Source: Thermoleophilia bacterium (GTDB lineage Bacteria; Actinomycetota; Thermoleophilia; UBA2241). From it: a stretch of DNA of 42,354 bases. A program made the translations under genes and the position numbers. The DNA lies in NCBI GenBank assembly GCA_017882325.1, contig JADGPQ010000003.1, positions 1 through 42,354 on the forward strand, in the 5' to 3' direction. Position 1 is the stretch's first letter. Every line of letters begins with the position of its first letter. The notes below the pieces were generated by a model that worked only from the letters and a program-made list of their open reading frames with translations, was not told where the DNA came from and made no database searches. Shown one piece after another: positions 18,463 to 27,019 of the stretch.

Positions 18463-19827
18463 TCAATCCACCTTCGGCAGTCTCGCGATCGACGCGGCGA
18501 TCGCCTCCTCCGGGTGGTCGTAATCCTCGAGCTTGCCGCTGAGGTAGGCGTCGTATGCGCCCAGGTCGAGAAAGCCGTGGCCGGTGAGGTTGAACAGGAT
18601 GTTCCTGCTCTCACCTGCCTCCTTGGCCGCAAGGGCCTCGTCGATGGTGGTGAGGATCGCGTGCGCGCTCTCCGGCGCCGGCACGATCCCTTCGGTCTGC
18701 GCGAAGAGCTGTGCCGCCGCGAAGACCTTCGTCTGCGGAACCGCCACTGCCTCCATCAGCCCCAGGTCATACGCGTGGCTGATGAGCGGCGCCATGGCGT
18801 GGTAACGCAGGCCACCGGCGTGGATGCCGGCCGGCATGAAGTCGTGCCCGAGCGAATACATCTTGAACAGCGGCGTGCTCTGCGCCTCGTCGCCGAAGTC
18901 GTAAACGAACTTGCCCTTGGTCAACGTGGGGCAGGCGGTGGGCTCCACGGCCAGCAGACGGGTGTTCGTCTTGCCGGCGAGGTTCTCGCGCAGGAAGGGG
19001 AAGGCGATGCCAGCGAAGCTGGAACCGCCGCCAACGCAGCCGACGATGACGTCGGGGTAGGCGTCGGCGTCCTGACACTGCAGGAGCGCCTCCTCGCCGA
19101 TGATCGTCTGGTGCAGCAGCACGTGGTTGGTCACGCTGCCCAGCGAGTACTTGGAACCGGGGTGAGTGACGGCGTCTTCCACGGCCTCGCTGATGGCGAT
19201 GCCGAGGCTGCCGAGCGATTCCGGGTCCTCGGCCAGCACGGCGCGGCCGGCGTTGGTCTGGTCGCTGGGGCTGGGGATGACGTTGGCGCCCCAAAGCTGC
19301 ATCATGCTGCGCCGATAGGGCTTCTGGTGGTAGCTCACCTTGACCATGTAGACCATGCACTCGAGGCCGAACATCTGGCAGGCCATGCTGAGGGCGCTGC
19401 CCCATTGGCCGGCGCCGGTCTCTGTGGCGAGGCGCGTGGTGCCGTCGAGCTTGTTGTAGTACGCCTGCGCGACGGCGGTGTTGCTCTTGTGCGAGCCGGC
19501 CGGGCTGACGCCCTCGTACTTGAAGAAGATCTTGGCCGGCGTGTCCAGCGCCTTCTCGAGGCCGGTGGCGCGGATCAGCGGTGAGGGCCTCCACATGCGA
19601 TAGATCTGGTGGATCTCCTCGGGGATCTCGATGTAGCGCTCCGCCGAGACCTCCTGGGCGATGATGCTGGGCGGGAAGATCGGCGCCAGGTCATCGGGGC
19701 CGGCCGGCTGCAGGGTCGCAGGGTTGAGCGGCGGCGATGGCGGCGTGGGGAGGTCGGCGACGATGTTGTACCACGCCTTGGGGATCCTCTCCTCGTCAAG
19801 GACGAACTTCTTCTTGTACTCGCTCAT
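18463..19827 (-). CDS. trpB2: TrpB-like PLP-dependent enzyme (tryptophan synthase beta chain, TrpB2 type)
   Basis: MWRPSPLIRATGLEKALDTPAKIFFKYEGVSPAGSHKSNTAVAQAYYNK, LATETGAGQWGSALS, VGCVGGGSSFAGI, HAGGLRYHAMAPLISH. GAGGAGG RBS. Confidence 0.95.
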   Translation of the reverse strand: MSEYKKKFVLDEERIPKAWYNIVADLPTPPSPPLNPATLQPAGPDDLAPIFPPSIIAQEVSAERYIEIPEEIHQIYRMWRPSPLIRATGLEKALDTPAKIFFKYEGVSPAGSHKSNTAVAQAYYNKLDGTTRLATETGAGQWGSALSMACQMFGLECMVYMVKVSYHQKPYRRSMMQLWGANVIPSPSDQTNAGRAVLAEDPESLGSLGIAISEAVEDAVTHPGSKYSLGSVTNHVLLHQTIIGEEALLQCQDADAYPDVIVGCVGGGSSFAGIAFPFLRENLAGKTNTRLLAVEPTACPTLTKGKFVYDFGDEAQSTPLFKMYSLGHDFMPAGIHAGGLRYHAMAPLISHAYDLGLMEAVAVPQTKVFAAAQLFAQTEGIVPAPESAHAILTTIDEALAAKEAGESRNILFNLTGHGFLDLGAYDAYLSGKLEDYDHPEEAIAASIARLPKVD

Positions 19828-19900
19828 GACCTACCTCCTCTCGAAACGCGATGGCGGTGCGGATGCACGACTGGTGACTCCCTGGGTAGGGGAACGGGAA

Positions 19901-19972
19901 GACCACGGTGGTGTGGTCGGGGTGCGGGCAGGGCCCGCGCGGGATGTCGAGAATGGGCGCGCTACGCGCGCC
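19901..19972 (-). promoter_or_regulatory. putative transcription attenuator of trpB2 (three hairpins)
   Basis: On the - strand: ggcgcgc-gta-gcgcgcc (19972-19956), gcgggc-cct-gcccgc (19938-19924), gaccac-accacc-gtggtc (19918-19901). The gcgcgc arm of the first hairpin can alternatively pair with gcgcg of cccgcgcggg. Confidence 0.5.
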
Positions 19973-20030
19973 AGAGCCAGCGACGCCGGGGGCGCGAGGT
20001 GCTGCGGCTGTTGGCGTCGTTGGTCGTCAT
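19962..20030 (-). CDS. putative tryptophan leader peptide MTTNDANSRSTSRPRRRWLWRA
   Basis: 22-codon ORF (atg...cgt cgc tgg ctc tgg cgc gcg tag) with two Trp codons adjacent to the stop, ending 134 nt upstream of trpB2. TACAAT lies 10 nt upstream of its ATG. Confidence 0.6.
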   Translation of the reverse strand: MTTNDANSRSTSRPRRRWLWRA

Positions 20031-20040
20031 CGTGGGCGGG

Positions 20041-20046
20041 ATTGTA
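20041..20046 (-). promoter_or_regulatory. putative -10 element TACAAT for the trpB2 leader transcript
   Basis: TACAAT on the - strand, 10 nt upstream of the leader-peptide ATG; weak TTGCGT candidate -35 about 19 bp further upstream. Confidence 0.55.
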
Positions 20047-20108
20047 CCACGAGAGGGAAGTGAGGACGCAAGCGCAATCGTAGCAAGCGATCCGCGGCTC
20101 ACGCCGCC

Positions 20109-21797
20109 TCAGCCGGCGACGGGCTTCTCTGGAGCGGGCGCGGTCGGCGCAGGCGCACCGCCCGGCAGGATTGTTTCCCTCAGGGGATAGGGCGAGCCCG
20201 GGTGCGCGAACAGGAAGCCCTGTCCGTAGCTGATACCGAGCGCCAGGAGGGCATCGAGCTGCGCCTGGGTCTCGATGCCTTCCGCCACCAGGCCGATACC
20301 GGCCTGCTGGCAGAAGTCACGCAGCGTGCCGACCAGCTTCTGCTTCACCACGGAACTCTCCAGATGGCGCGTCAGGCTCATGTCGAGCTTGATGAAATCG
20401 GGTTCGATCTCCACCATCGTCTGCAGGCCGGCATAGCCGGCGCCGGCGTCGTCGATGGCGATGCGGAAGCCTTGATCGCGCAGCCGGTCGACCACGTGGC
20501 GCATGTGGACGAAATCGTCGATGACGCTGTTCTCGGTGATCTCCATGACGGTCTGGCCGCGCAGCACCTCGGGCGTGGCGTCGATGAACTCCTGCACGGA
20601 GATGTCGCCGTGGGAGCGCGAGAACAGGTCGATGGGCTCCATGTTGATGAAGCGAAGGCAGTCCGCCGGCAGGGTCGCGCTGCCGCGTGCCGCCATCATG
20701 CGACAGAGGCGGTCGAGCTCGGGGACGCGGTTCTCGGCTCGCGCGACCTCGAAGAGGGCGTCGGGGCGGTGGAGCTCGCTCTGCAAGGGCCCGCGGGCGA
20801 GGAGCTCGTAGCCGATCACCGAGTAATCGCTCAGGCTGACGATGGGCTGGTAGACGCAGGTGATCTGAGCCTCGTGGATCACACGCTCGAACTCCGCGCT
20901 CAGGCGATGCTGGACCAAGCTGCGCTCCTGCTGGATGCCGCGGGTGGCGCGCTCGATGGCTTCGAGCAGGGCGCGCTTAAAGCGCACTTTGGGCGACTGC
21001 CCGAGGCGCGAATAGCCCACGTAGAGGTCGACGTGCGCCATGAACTTGCTCTCCAGCTCGCCGGCGAGCAGGTCGAGCAGCTGTTCCTCGAGGCGGCCCT
21101 TGACGAGGCGCAGGTCGTCTTCATCCACGAAGCCGCGGTCGCGCGCCGGGGCGAGGATGACGAGGAAAGCATTGCCGAGGCTCGAGACGGAGACGAAGTC
21201 CTCGTTGCGGATGAGGCGGCCACGCGTCTCGGAGAGACGCCTGCCGATGATGCGGAAGACGTCGTCCACGGCCTCGAAGCCTTGCTGCTGCTCGAGCGCG
21301 TGCACGCCGTCCAGTGTGACGTAGAGGATGCCGAGCTGGCTGTGGTCGAACAGGCGGCGCTGCACCTCGACCTGGACGCTGGCCAAAGTCGGCAGGCCCG
21401 TGATCTCGTCGTAGTAGACGGACGCGTCGCGCAGCACTTCGCTGACGGTCTGCAGCAGGCGCTCGGTGCGGAACGGCTTGGTGACGTAGGCGGATGCGCC
21501 GGAGCGGTTGGCCTCCATCATGTTGGCCAGCTCGGTCTTGGCCGTGAGGAACACGACGGGGATGTCCTTCGTGTAGCCGAACTGCAGTTCGCGGCACACC
21601 TGGTAGCCGTCCATGCCCGGCATCATGACGTCCAGCAACACGAGATGGGGGTGCTGCGTGTAGGCGAGCTCGAGACCATGCTCTCCGCTGTTGGCGGCCA
21701 CGGTCTCGTACCCCTGCGACTCAAGGGCGTCGCAGACGGTTCCTGTAAGCTCGACGTCATCGTCGATCACGAGGATCCGGATCTTCTCGCCGGACAT
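20109..21797 (-). CDS. response regulator with degenerate GGDEF and conserved EAL domain
   Basis: RILVIDDDVELTGTV, HLVLLDVMMPGMDGYQV; GGDEF signature replaced by SSLGNAF; EAL: VIGYELLARGP, MEITENSVIDDF, AIDDAGAGYAGL, DFIKLDMSL, VAEGIETQAQLDALLALGISYGQGFLFAHP. ATG 21797 has an SD (gggagga). Confidence 0.92.
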   Translation of the reverse strand: MSGEKIRILVIDDDVELTGTVCDALESQGYETVAANSGEHGLELAYTQHPHLVLLDVMMPGMDGYQVCRELQFGYTKDIPVVFLTAKTELANMMEANRSGASAYVTKPFRTERLLQTVSEVLRDASVYYDEITGLPTLASVQVEVQRRLFDHSQLGILYVTLDGVHALEQQQGFEAVDDVFRIIGRRLSETRGRLIRNEDFVSVSSLGNAFLVILAPARDRGFVDEDDLRLVKGRLEEQLLDLLAGELESKFMAHVDLYVGYSRLGQSPKVRFKRALLEAIERATRGIQQERSLVQHRLSAEFERVIHEAQITCVYQPIVSLSDYSVIGYELLARGPLQSELHRPDALFEVARAENRVPELDRLCRMMAARGSATLPADCLRFINMEPIDLFSRSHGDISVQEFIDATPEVLRGQTVMEITENSVIDDFVHMRHVVDRLRDQGFRIAIDDAGAGYAGLQTMVEIEPDFIKLDMSLTRHLESSVVKQKLVGTLRDFCQQAGIGLVAEGIETQAQLDALLALGISYGQGFLFAHPGSPYPLRETILPGGAPAPTAPAPEKPVAG

Positions 21798-21917
21798 GGT
21801 CCTCCCGCCCGTGGCCCGCGCGGAGTGCGCCGCATACCCTCTATCGGCCGTCATCCGCGAAACGTTTACACAGTAGACTAGTCGGAGCACGGAAGCACGC
21901 GACGACGGGAGACGCAG

Positions 21918-22868
21918 ATGAAGGGGTACGGGCCCGCAGACTCTTTGCAGACGCCGCGCTTCGCGGGCATCTCCACGTTTCTGCGCCTGCCCCACACCAC
22001 GCATCTCGACGCTGTGGACGTGGCGTTCGTGGGCCTGCCCTTCGACACCGGCGTGAGTTTCCGCGCCGGGGCGCGCTTCGGGCCCAAGGCCATCCGCGAG
22101 GGGTCCCTGGCCCTACGCCCCGACTACAATCCCGCGCAGCGTGTCGCGGTCTTCGACCGTCTGTCGGCGATCGACTACGGGGATGCGTCCATCGTCCCCG
22201 GCTTCACCGACCGCTCCTACGACAAGATGTCCGCCGCGCTGCGCGTGGTCCACGAGGCCGGCGCGGTGCCCATCGGGTTCGGCGGCGACCACAGCGTGCT
22301 CCTCGCCGAGCTGAGGGCCGCGGCCGCCACGCACGGCCCCGTCGCGCTGATCCAGTTCGACGCGCACAGCGACACCTGGGACGAGTACTTCGGGGAGAAG
22401 TTCACGCACGGCACGGTGGTGCGACGCGCCACCGAGGAGGGGCTGGTCGACGCCGCGCGATCGACGATGATGGGCATGCGCGGCGGGCTCTTCGGCCCCG
22501 ACGACCTGGATGATGCGCGGGACCTGGGGTTCACGGTGATCTCTTGGGACGACCTCGCGCAGCTGGGGACCGGCGCGGTCGCGGCCGCCGTGGAACGTGC
22601 CGGCGGCAAGGCGTTCCTCACTTTCGACATCGACTTCCTCGACCCGGCGTTCGCGCCCGGCACCGGTACGCCCGAGTGCGGCGGCCCCTCGTCGATGCAG
22701 GCGCTGGCGCTGCTTCGCGCCTGCCGGGGCCTGCAGATCGTCGGCGCAGATGTTGTGGAAGTGCTCCCCGACCTCGACAGCTCGCACCTCACGGCGACGC
22801 TCGCCGCGACGGTCGCGTGGGAGATCCTGAGCCTCGTGGCCGTCACGCTTTCGGACGGCGCCGCGTGA
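21918..22868 (+). CDS. speB: agmatinase/ureohydrolase family protein
   Basis: GLPFDTGVSFRAGARFGPKAIREGS, GGDHSVLLAELR, QFDAHSDTWDEYF, FDIDFLDPAFAPGTGTPECGGPSS. Confidence 0.92.
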   Translation: MKGYGPADSLQTPRFAGISTFLRLPHTTHLDAVDVAFVGLPFDTGVSFRAGARFGPKAIREGSLALRPDYNPAQRVAVFDRLSAIDYGDASIVPGFTDRSYDKMSAALRVVHEAGAVPIGFGGDHSVLLAELRAAAATHGPVALIQFDAHSDTWDEYFGEKFTHGTVVRRATEEGLVDAARSTMMGMRGGLFGPDDLDDARDLGFTVISWDDLAQLGTGAVAAAVERAGGKAFLTFDIDFLDPAFAPGTGTPECGGPSSMQALALLRACRGLQIVGADVVEVLPDLDSSHLTATLAATVAWEILSLVAVTLSDGAA

Positions 22869-23695
22869 GTCTGCGCGTCGCCTGCGTGCAGATGAACACG
22901 CGCGGCGACGTGGCCGTCAACGTGCACGTCGCCAAAGCGCTGGTGGAGGAGGCCGCCGCTGCAGGCGCTCGCCTCGTGGCCCTCCCCGAGACGTGGGCGT
23001 ACAAGGGCGGCCGGGAGGGCATCCGCGCCAGTGCGGAGGCGGTGGAGGGACCGAGCAACGCCGCCTTGGCGCAGCTGGCGGCTCGGCTCGGCATCTTCGT
23101 GCTCGCCGGCTCGATCTACGAGCCCTCGCCCGAGCCAGGCCACGTGTTCAACACGTCGGCGCTGTGCGGCCCCGACGGCGCTCTGCTGGCGGTCTATCGC
23201 AAGATCCACTTGTTCGACCTCACCGCCGACACGACCGTGTACCGCGAATCGGAGGTCGTGACGCCCGGGTCGGACCTGGTCACGGTGGAGATCGACCTCG
23301 GGGCGCCGCCGCCGGTGACGCTCGGCCTCACGATCTGCTACGACCTGCGCTTCCCCGAGCTGTACCGCAGCCTAGCGCTTCGCCGCGCTCAGATCCTCTG
23401 CGTGCCGTCGGCGTTCACGGCGTTCACCGGCGCGGCCCACTGGGAGGTGCTGCTGCGCGCCCGCGCCGTCGAGAACGGCTGTTTCGTCATCGCCCCGGGG
23501 CAGGTGGGAGAGCATCTGCCGGGGCGCGAGTGCTTCGGCCACAGCATGATCGTCGACCCGTGGGGCACGGTGCTCGCCGAGGTGCATGACGGTGTGGGCT
23601 ACTGCGTGGCCGACCTCGACCTCGGGTGCGTCGCCGAGGTGCGCGCCCAGATCCCGTCGCTGCAGAACCGGCGGCCGGACGTCTACGACCTGTAG
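22865..23695 (+). CDS. carbon-nitrogen hydrolase (nitrilase superfamily, Nit1/Nit2-like)
   Basis: Glu-Lys-Cys triad: LVALPETWAY, YRKIHLFDL, LTICYDLRFPELYR. GTG overlaps the agmatinase stop. Confidence 0.9.
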   Translation: MSLRVACVQMNTRGDVAVNVHVAKALVEEAAAAGARLVALPETWAYKGGREGIRASAEAVEGPSNAALAQLAARLGIFVLAGSIYEPSPEPGHVFNTSALCGPDGALLAVYRKIHLFDLTADTTVYRESEVVTPGSDLVTVEIDLGAPPPVTLGLTICYDLRFPELYRSLALRRAQILCVPSAFTAFTGAAHWEVLLRARAVENGCFVIAPGQVGEHLPGRECFGHSMIVDPWGTVLAEVHDGVGYCVADLDLGCVAEVRAQIPSLQNRRPDVYDL

Positions 23696-23742
23696 AGGCG
23701 CGAGGGCTCCGCTTCGGGCGCGACTGGCGCGGGGCGCCGGCG

Positions 23743-24633
23743 TCAGGCGCGGGCGGCCGCCGCAGGCGCGCCGCGTTCAGCCAGACGGCGCCGCACAAAG
23801 GCCAGGACGATGCCGATCACGAGACCGGCAAGGGCGCCGGCGGCTACGTTGAGCGTCAGGCTCGGGCCGCTGGGCGAATCGGGCACGGCGGCCTCCTGCA
23901 GGATGCGCGGCTGCTCGACCTGCCGGGCGATGAACAGCATCAGTTCGGTCTTCTGGTTGGCCGACTGCAGCGCTTCCTGCTCGGTGGCCGCAGCCTGGAC
24001 GATGGCGACGTAGGGCGCCGAGGCGGCGGCCCTCTCGGCGGCAGAGCCGCCGCCACGGGCGATGGCGGCCAGGCCGACCTGCGCGGCGGTGCTGCGTGCC
24101 ACCGACGCGGCCTGCCCCTTCTTGCCCGTCGCAAGCTGCTGCTCGAGCAAGATGATCTTCTCGTCCACGCCGGGGCTGATGTGCGTCACCAGCACGGCGG
24201 CGAGGGCGTTGGCCGCCGCCGCCGCGCGTTTCTTGTTCGTGTCGGTGACGGTGATCACGACGATGTTGACAACCGAGGTCGAGGTCTTGACCGTCGAGGA
24301 TGGCGTCTCGACTGTGGTCTGCTTGCGCAGCTTCGAGGCACTGATCTTCATGCCGGTCTTCTTCGCCGCCTCGTTGAGGAGCGCCTGGCTGGAAAGCAGC
24401 TGGGTGGCCGCCTTTGAGTTGGAGTTGAGGCCGGCCATCGGGTTGCCGTTGGCGTCGGTGGTCTGGCCGATGTACACCGAGGACGTGGCGCTGTACTGCT
24501 TGGGGGCGGCGAGGGTGACTACACCGCCGACGACCGCGCCGAGGACCACCAGCCCAAGGATGACCCACCAGTTGCGCAGCAGCGTGGCGAACCAGGAGCC
24601 CACGTCGATGGTCGTGGCGTCGTCGGTGCTCAT
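23743..24633 (-). CDS. Wzz/YveK-type polysaccharide chain-length determinant / capsular biosynthesis protein
   Basis: N-terminal TM WFATLLRNWWVILGLVVLGAVVGGVVTLAAPKQYSATSSVYIG, coiled-coil middle, C-terminal TM LNVAAGALAGLVIGIVLAFVRRRL. Confidence 0.88.
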   Translation of the reverse strand: MSTDDATTIDVGSWFATLLRNWWVILGLVVLGAVVGGVVTLAAPKQYSATSSVYIGQTTDANGNPMAGLNSNSKAATQLLSSQALLNEAAKKTGMKISASKLRKQTTVETPSSTVKTSTSVVNIVVITVTDTNKKRAAAAANALAAVLVTHISPGVDEKIILLEQQLATGKKGQAASVARSTAAQVGLAAIARGGGSAAERAAASAPYVAIVQAAATEQEALQSANQKTELMLFIARQVEQPRILQEAAVPDSPSGPSLTLNVAAGALAGLVIGIVLAFVRRRLAERGAPAAAARA

Positions 24634-24708
24634 GCGTGCCTCCAGGATGCGATCATGCCCACATAGTATCGCAGGCGTCAGGCCATGTGCGGCCGCGGCG
24701 CCGCGTCG

Positions 24709-25962
24709 TCATCGCGGCACCCGGTGGTAGTCGGCGCGCACGCCGTCGAGGATCTCGAGGTACTGGTGCGCGAGCGTGCGCCGGTCGAAGTGTTCGAGCA
24801 CGTAGCGGCGGCCGTTGGCGCCCAGGCGGGCGCACTCGGCGCGGTCGCCGACGAGCTCGAGGACGGCTCCCGCCAGCTCGGCGTCGTTGCCGGGCTCGAA
24901 GGCGATGCCGCAGTCCGCTTCGGTGAGCAGCGCACGCGCTTCGCCCTCGAAGCCGAGCAGGATGGGCTTCTCCATGGCCGCGTCCTCGAAGAACTTGCTG
25001 GGCAGGATGGTGGAGAAGAGCTCCTGCCTGCGGAAGTGCACGAGGCAGGCGTCGCTGCTCGCAAGGTAGTCGGGCAGCTCGGTGCGCGGCACGAGGCCGG
25101 TGAACACCACATTGTCGAGGCCGCGGGCGCGCGCCTGGGTCTCGAGGTCGGCGCGCACCGCGCCGTCGCCGACAAGCAGGAAGGCGACTTCGTCGCGGCC
25201 CTGCTCCTTGAGCCGGCGCGCGGCGCCGAGCGCGACCTCCAGGCCGCTCGCCATTCCGATGGTGCCGGCGAAGGTCACGACGAACGTGTCTGCCATGAAG
25301 CCGAGGCGTGCGCGGAGCGCGGGGTCGGGCGGACGCGGCGTGAACAGGTCGGCGTCCACGCCATTGGTGACCACGTCGATCTTGGCCGGCGGCACGCCCT
25401 TGCGGATCATGTTCTGCCGGTAGCCCTCGCCGACGGTGACGATGTGGTCGGCTGCGTCGTAGAGGGCGTGCTCGAACCCCTCGAGCGCGCGGATGACGCG
25501 GCCTTCCTTGAGCGCTCCCACAGCGGTGATCGAGTCGGGCCAGATGTCGCGGATCTCGAGCACCAGAGGGGCGCCGTGCGCCCGCGAGACGGGCACGCCG
25601 GCGCAGCCGGCGAAGAACTGCGGCGAGGTCGCGATGACCACGTCGGCGCGGGGGCGCAGCGCAGCGCCGGCCGCGCCGGCCGCGGCCATGTACGAAAGGA
25701 AGTTGAGACCGCGGCGTACGCGACCGCGGTTGGCGGCGAGGTACGTCCACACGCGCGCCGTGCGGATGCCGTCGATCCATTCCTCCTGGTAAAGCCGATT
25801 GCGGTAGCCCGCGTACACGACGCCGGCCGGGACGTTTGGCGCGCCCGTGAGCACCGTCACGCGCTGCCCGAGGCGCGCCCATTCCTTCGCCATGGCGTGC
25901 ACGCGCGCCGCCGGGGCGTTGTTCTCGGGGACGAAGTAGTGGCTCAGGTAGAGGATGTGCAC
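24709..25962 (-). CDS. glycosyltransferase family 4 (WbuB-like)
   Basis: HILYLSHYFVPENNAPAARVHAMAKEWARLGQRVTVLTGAPNVP...; VVTFAGTIGMASGLEVALGAARRLKEQG; EKPILLGFEGEA. GTG 25962 start inside the longer ORF. Confidence 0.9.
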   Translation of the reverse strand: MHILYLSHYFVPENNAPAARVHAMAKEWARLGQRVTVLTGAPNVPAGVVYAGYRNRLYQEEWIDGIRTARVWTYLAANRGRVRRGLNFLSYMAAAGAAGAALRPRADVVIATSPQFFAGCAGVPVSRAHGAPLVLEIRDIWPDSITAVGALKEGRVIRALEGFEHALYDAADHIVTVGEGYRQNMIRKGVPPAKIDVVTNGVDADLFTPRPPDPALRARLGFMADTFVVTFAGTIGMASGLEVALGAARRLKEQGRDEVAFLLVGDGAVRADLETQARARGLDNVVFTGLVPRTELPDYLASSDACLVHFRRQELFSTILPSKFFEDAAMEKPILLGFEGEARALLTEADCGIAFEPGNDAELAGAVLELVGDRAECARLGANGRRYVLEHFDRRTLAHQYLEILDGVRADYHRVPR

Positions 25963-25972
25963 GGCCGCACCA

Positions 25973-27019
25973 TCACTCGTCCCAGAAGACCTGGTCGTAG
26001 TACCGTACGGAGCGGCGCGAGAAGCGAACCCTGGACTGGGCGAGGGCGACGCCTTCGGCGTCCAGCTCGCCCAGCGCGTACTTGATGCCGAGGTACGGGA
26101 TGATGAAGTCCTCCTGGTACACGAACGTGCTGACGCGCGGATTGATCTCGAGCAGCTTGCCGCCGATCCACTGCACGCTCTGGTAGTAGTCGAGCCCCAG
26201 GTGGCGGACGACCTTTCGCGTGAGCTCCACGAGGTCGGGCCGGTCGATGGTCTTGAACGCCATCGCCAGGCCGGTGAGGAACTCCTCGCGGGTGCGGGTC
26301 TGGTGGAAGACGATCTCGCCCTTGTCGGCAAACAGATCCACGGTGACCTCGGGGGCGTCGACGTACTCCATCAGCATGAGCTCGGGGAACGGTTCGACCC
26401 CACGGAACAGGCCCTCGAACTCGGGCAGCGTCATGTAGCGGTTGATGGGCCGTTCGTGCAGCAGCTCGTGCACGCGGTCGACCTCGGCGGAGAGGATGCG
26501 GAAGCCGCGCGAGCCCTTGGCCACCGGCGGTTTGAAGCACACCGGAACGCTCGGATAGCCGAGCTCGCGGGCTCCGTCCACGAACTCGTCGAGGGAACGC
26601 GGCAGGAGCATCTCAGGCTGGGGCACGGGGATCTCGGCGCACGCCTTGTGCATGAGCGCCTTGTCGCCGGCGGTCACGATGCCGCTCACGCCGTCGGCCA
26701 GCACTGTGGCGCCGAGCTCCTCGAACACGGCGCGCCGACGCGCCACGGTCTCGATCTCGTGGGACGACTGCACGAAGAGCAGGTCTGGCCGCACGTTCTC
26801 GATCACCGTCGCCAGCGCGGGGACGTAACCGGGCGAGGCGCCGGTGGGCACGAGGTCGAAGCCGTCACAAAGGAAGCGGCCGACGGCGTCCGGGCGCACG
26901 TCCACGCCGTGGATGATGATCTCGCGCTCGCCGTTGGCCTTGAGCATGCGGATGAGCGTGCTCGCGCCGGGGCAGCCGACGGCGGTGAGGGCGAGCTTGA
27001 GCGGCGCTAGAGGATCCAG
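25973..27019 (-). CDS. ATP-grasp domain protein (CarB/PylC-like)
   Basis: LCDGFDLVPTGASPGYVPAL, VTAGDKALMHKACAEIPVPQPEML, VPVCFKPPVAKGSRGFRIL, LMLMEYVDAPEVTVDLFADKGEIV, WIGGKLLEINPRVSTF. The conserved N-terminus LALTAVGCPGASTLIRMLK lies upstream of the first ATG (26947); likely non-canonical start near 27019. Confidence 0.85.
   Translation of the reverse strand: MDPLAPLKLALTAVGCPGASTLIRMLKANGEREIIIHGVDVRPDAVGRFLCDGFDLVPTGASPGYVPALATVIENVRPDLLFVQSSHEIETVARRRAVFEELGATVLADGVSGIVTAGDKALMHKACAEIPVPQPEMLLPRSLDEFVDGARELGYPSVPVCFKPPVAKGSRGFRILSAEVDRVHELLHERPINRYMTLPEFEGLFRGVEPFPELMLMEYVDAPEVTVDLFADKGEIVFHQTRTREEFLTGLAMAFKTIDRPDLVELTRKVVRHLGLDYYQSVQWIGGKLLEINPRVSTFVYQEDFIIPYLGIKYALGELDAEGVALAQSRVRFSRRSVRYYDQVFWDE

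Noticed and set aside
19828-20108. T-box riboswitch upstream of trpB2
   Set aside because: No T-box consensus (GGTGGNACCGCG-like) or specifier stem found; the Trp-codon leader ORF explains the region better.
20202-21881. 559-aa plus-strand ORF opposite the REC-GGDEF-EAL gene
   Set aside because: Antisense artefact; the minus strand encodes conserved REC and EAL motifs.
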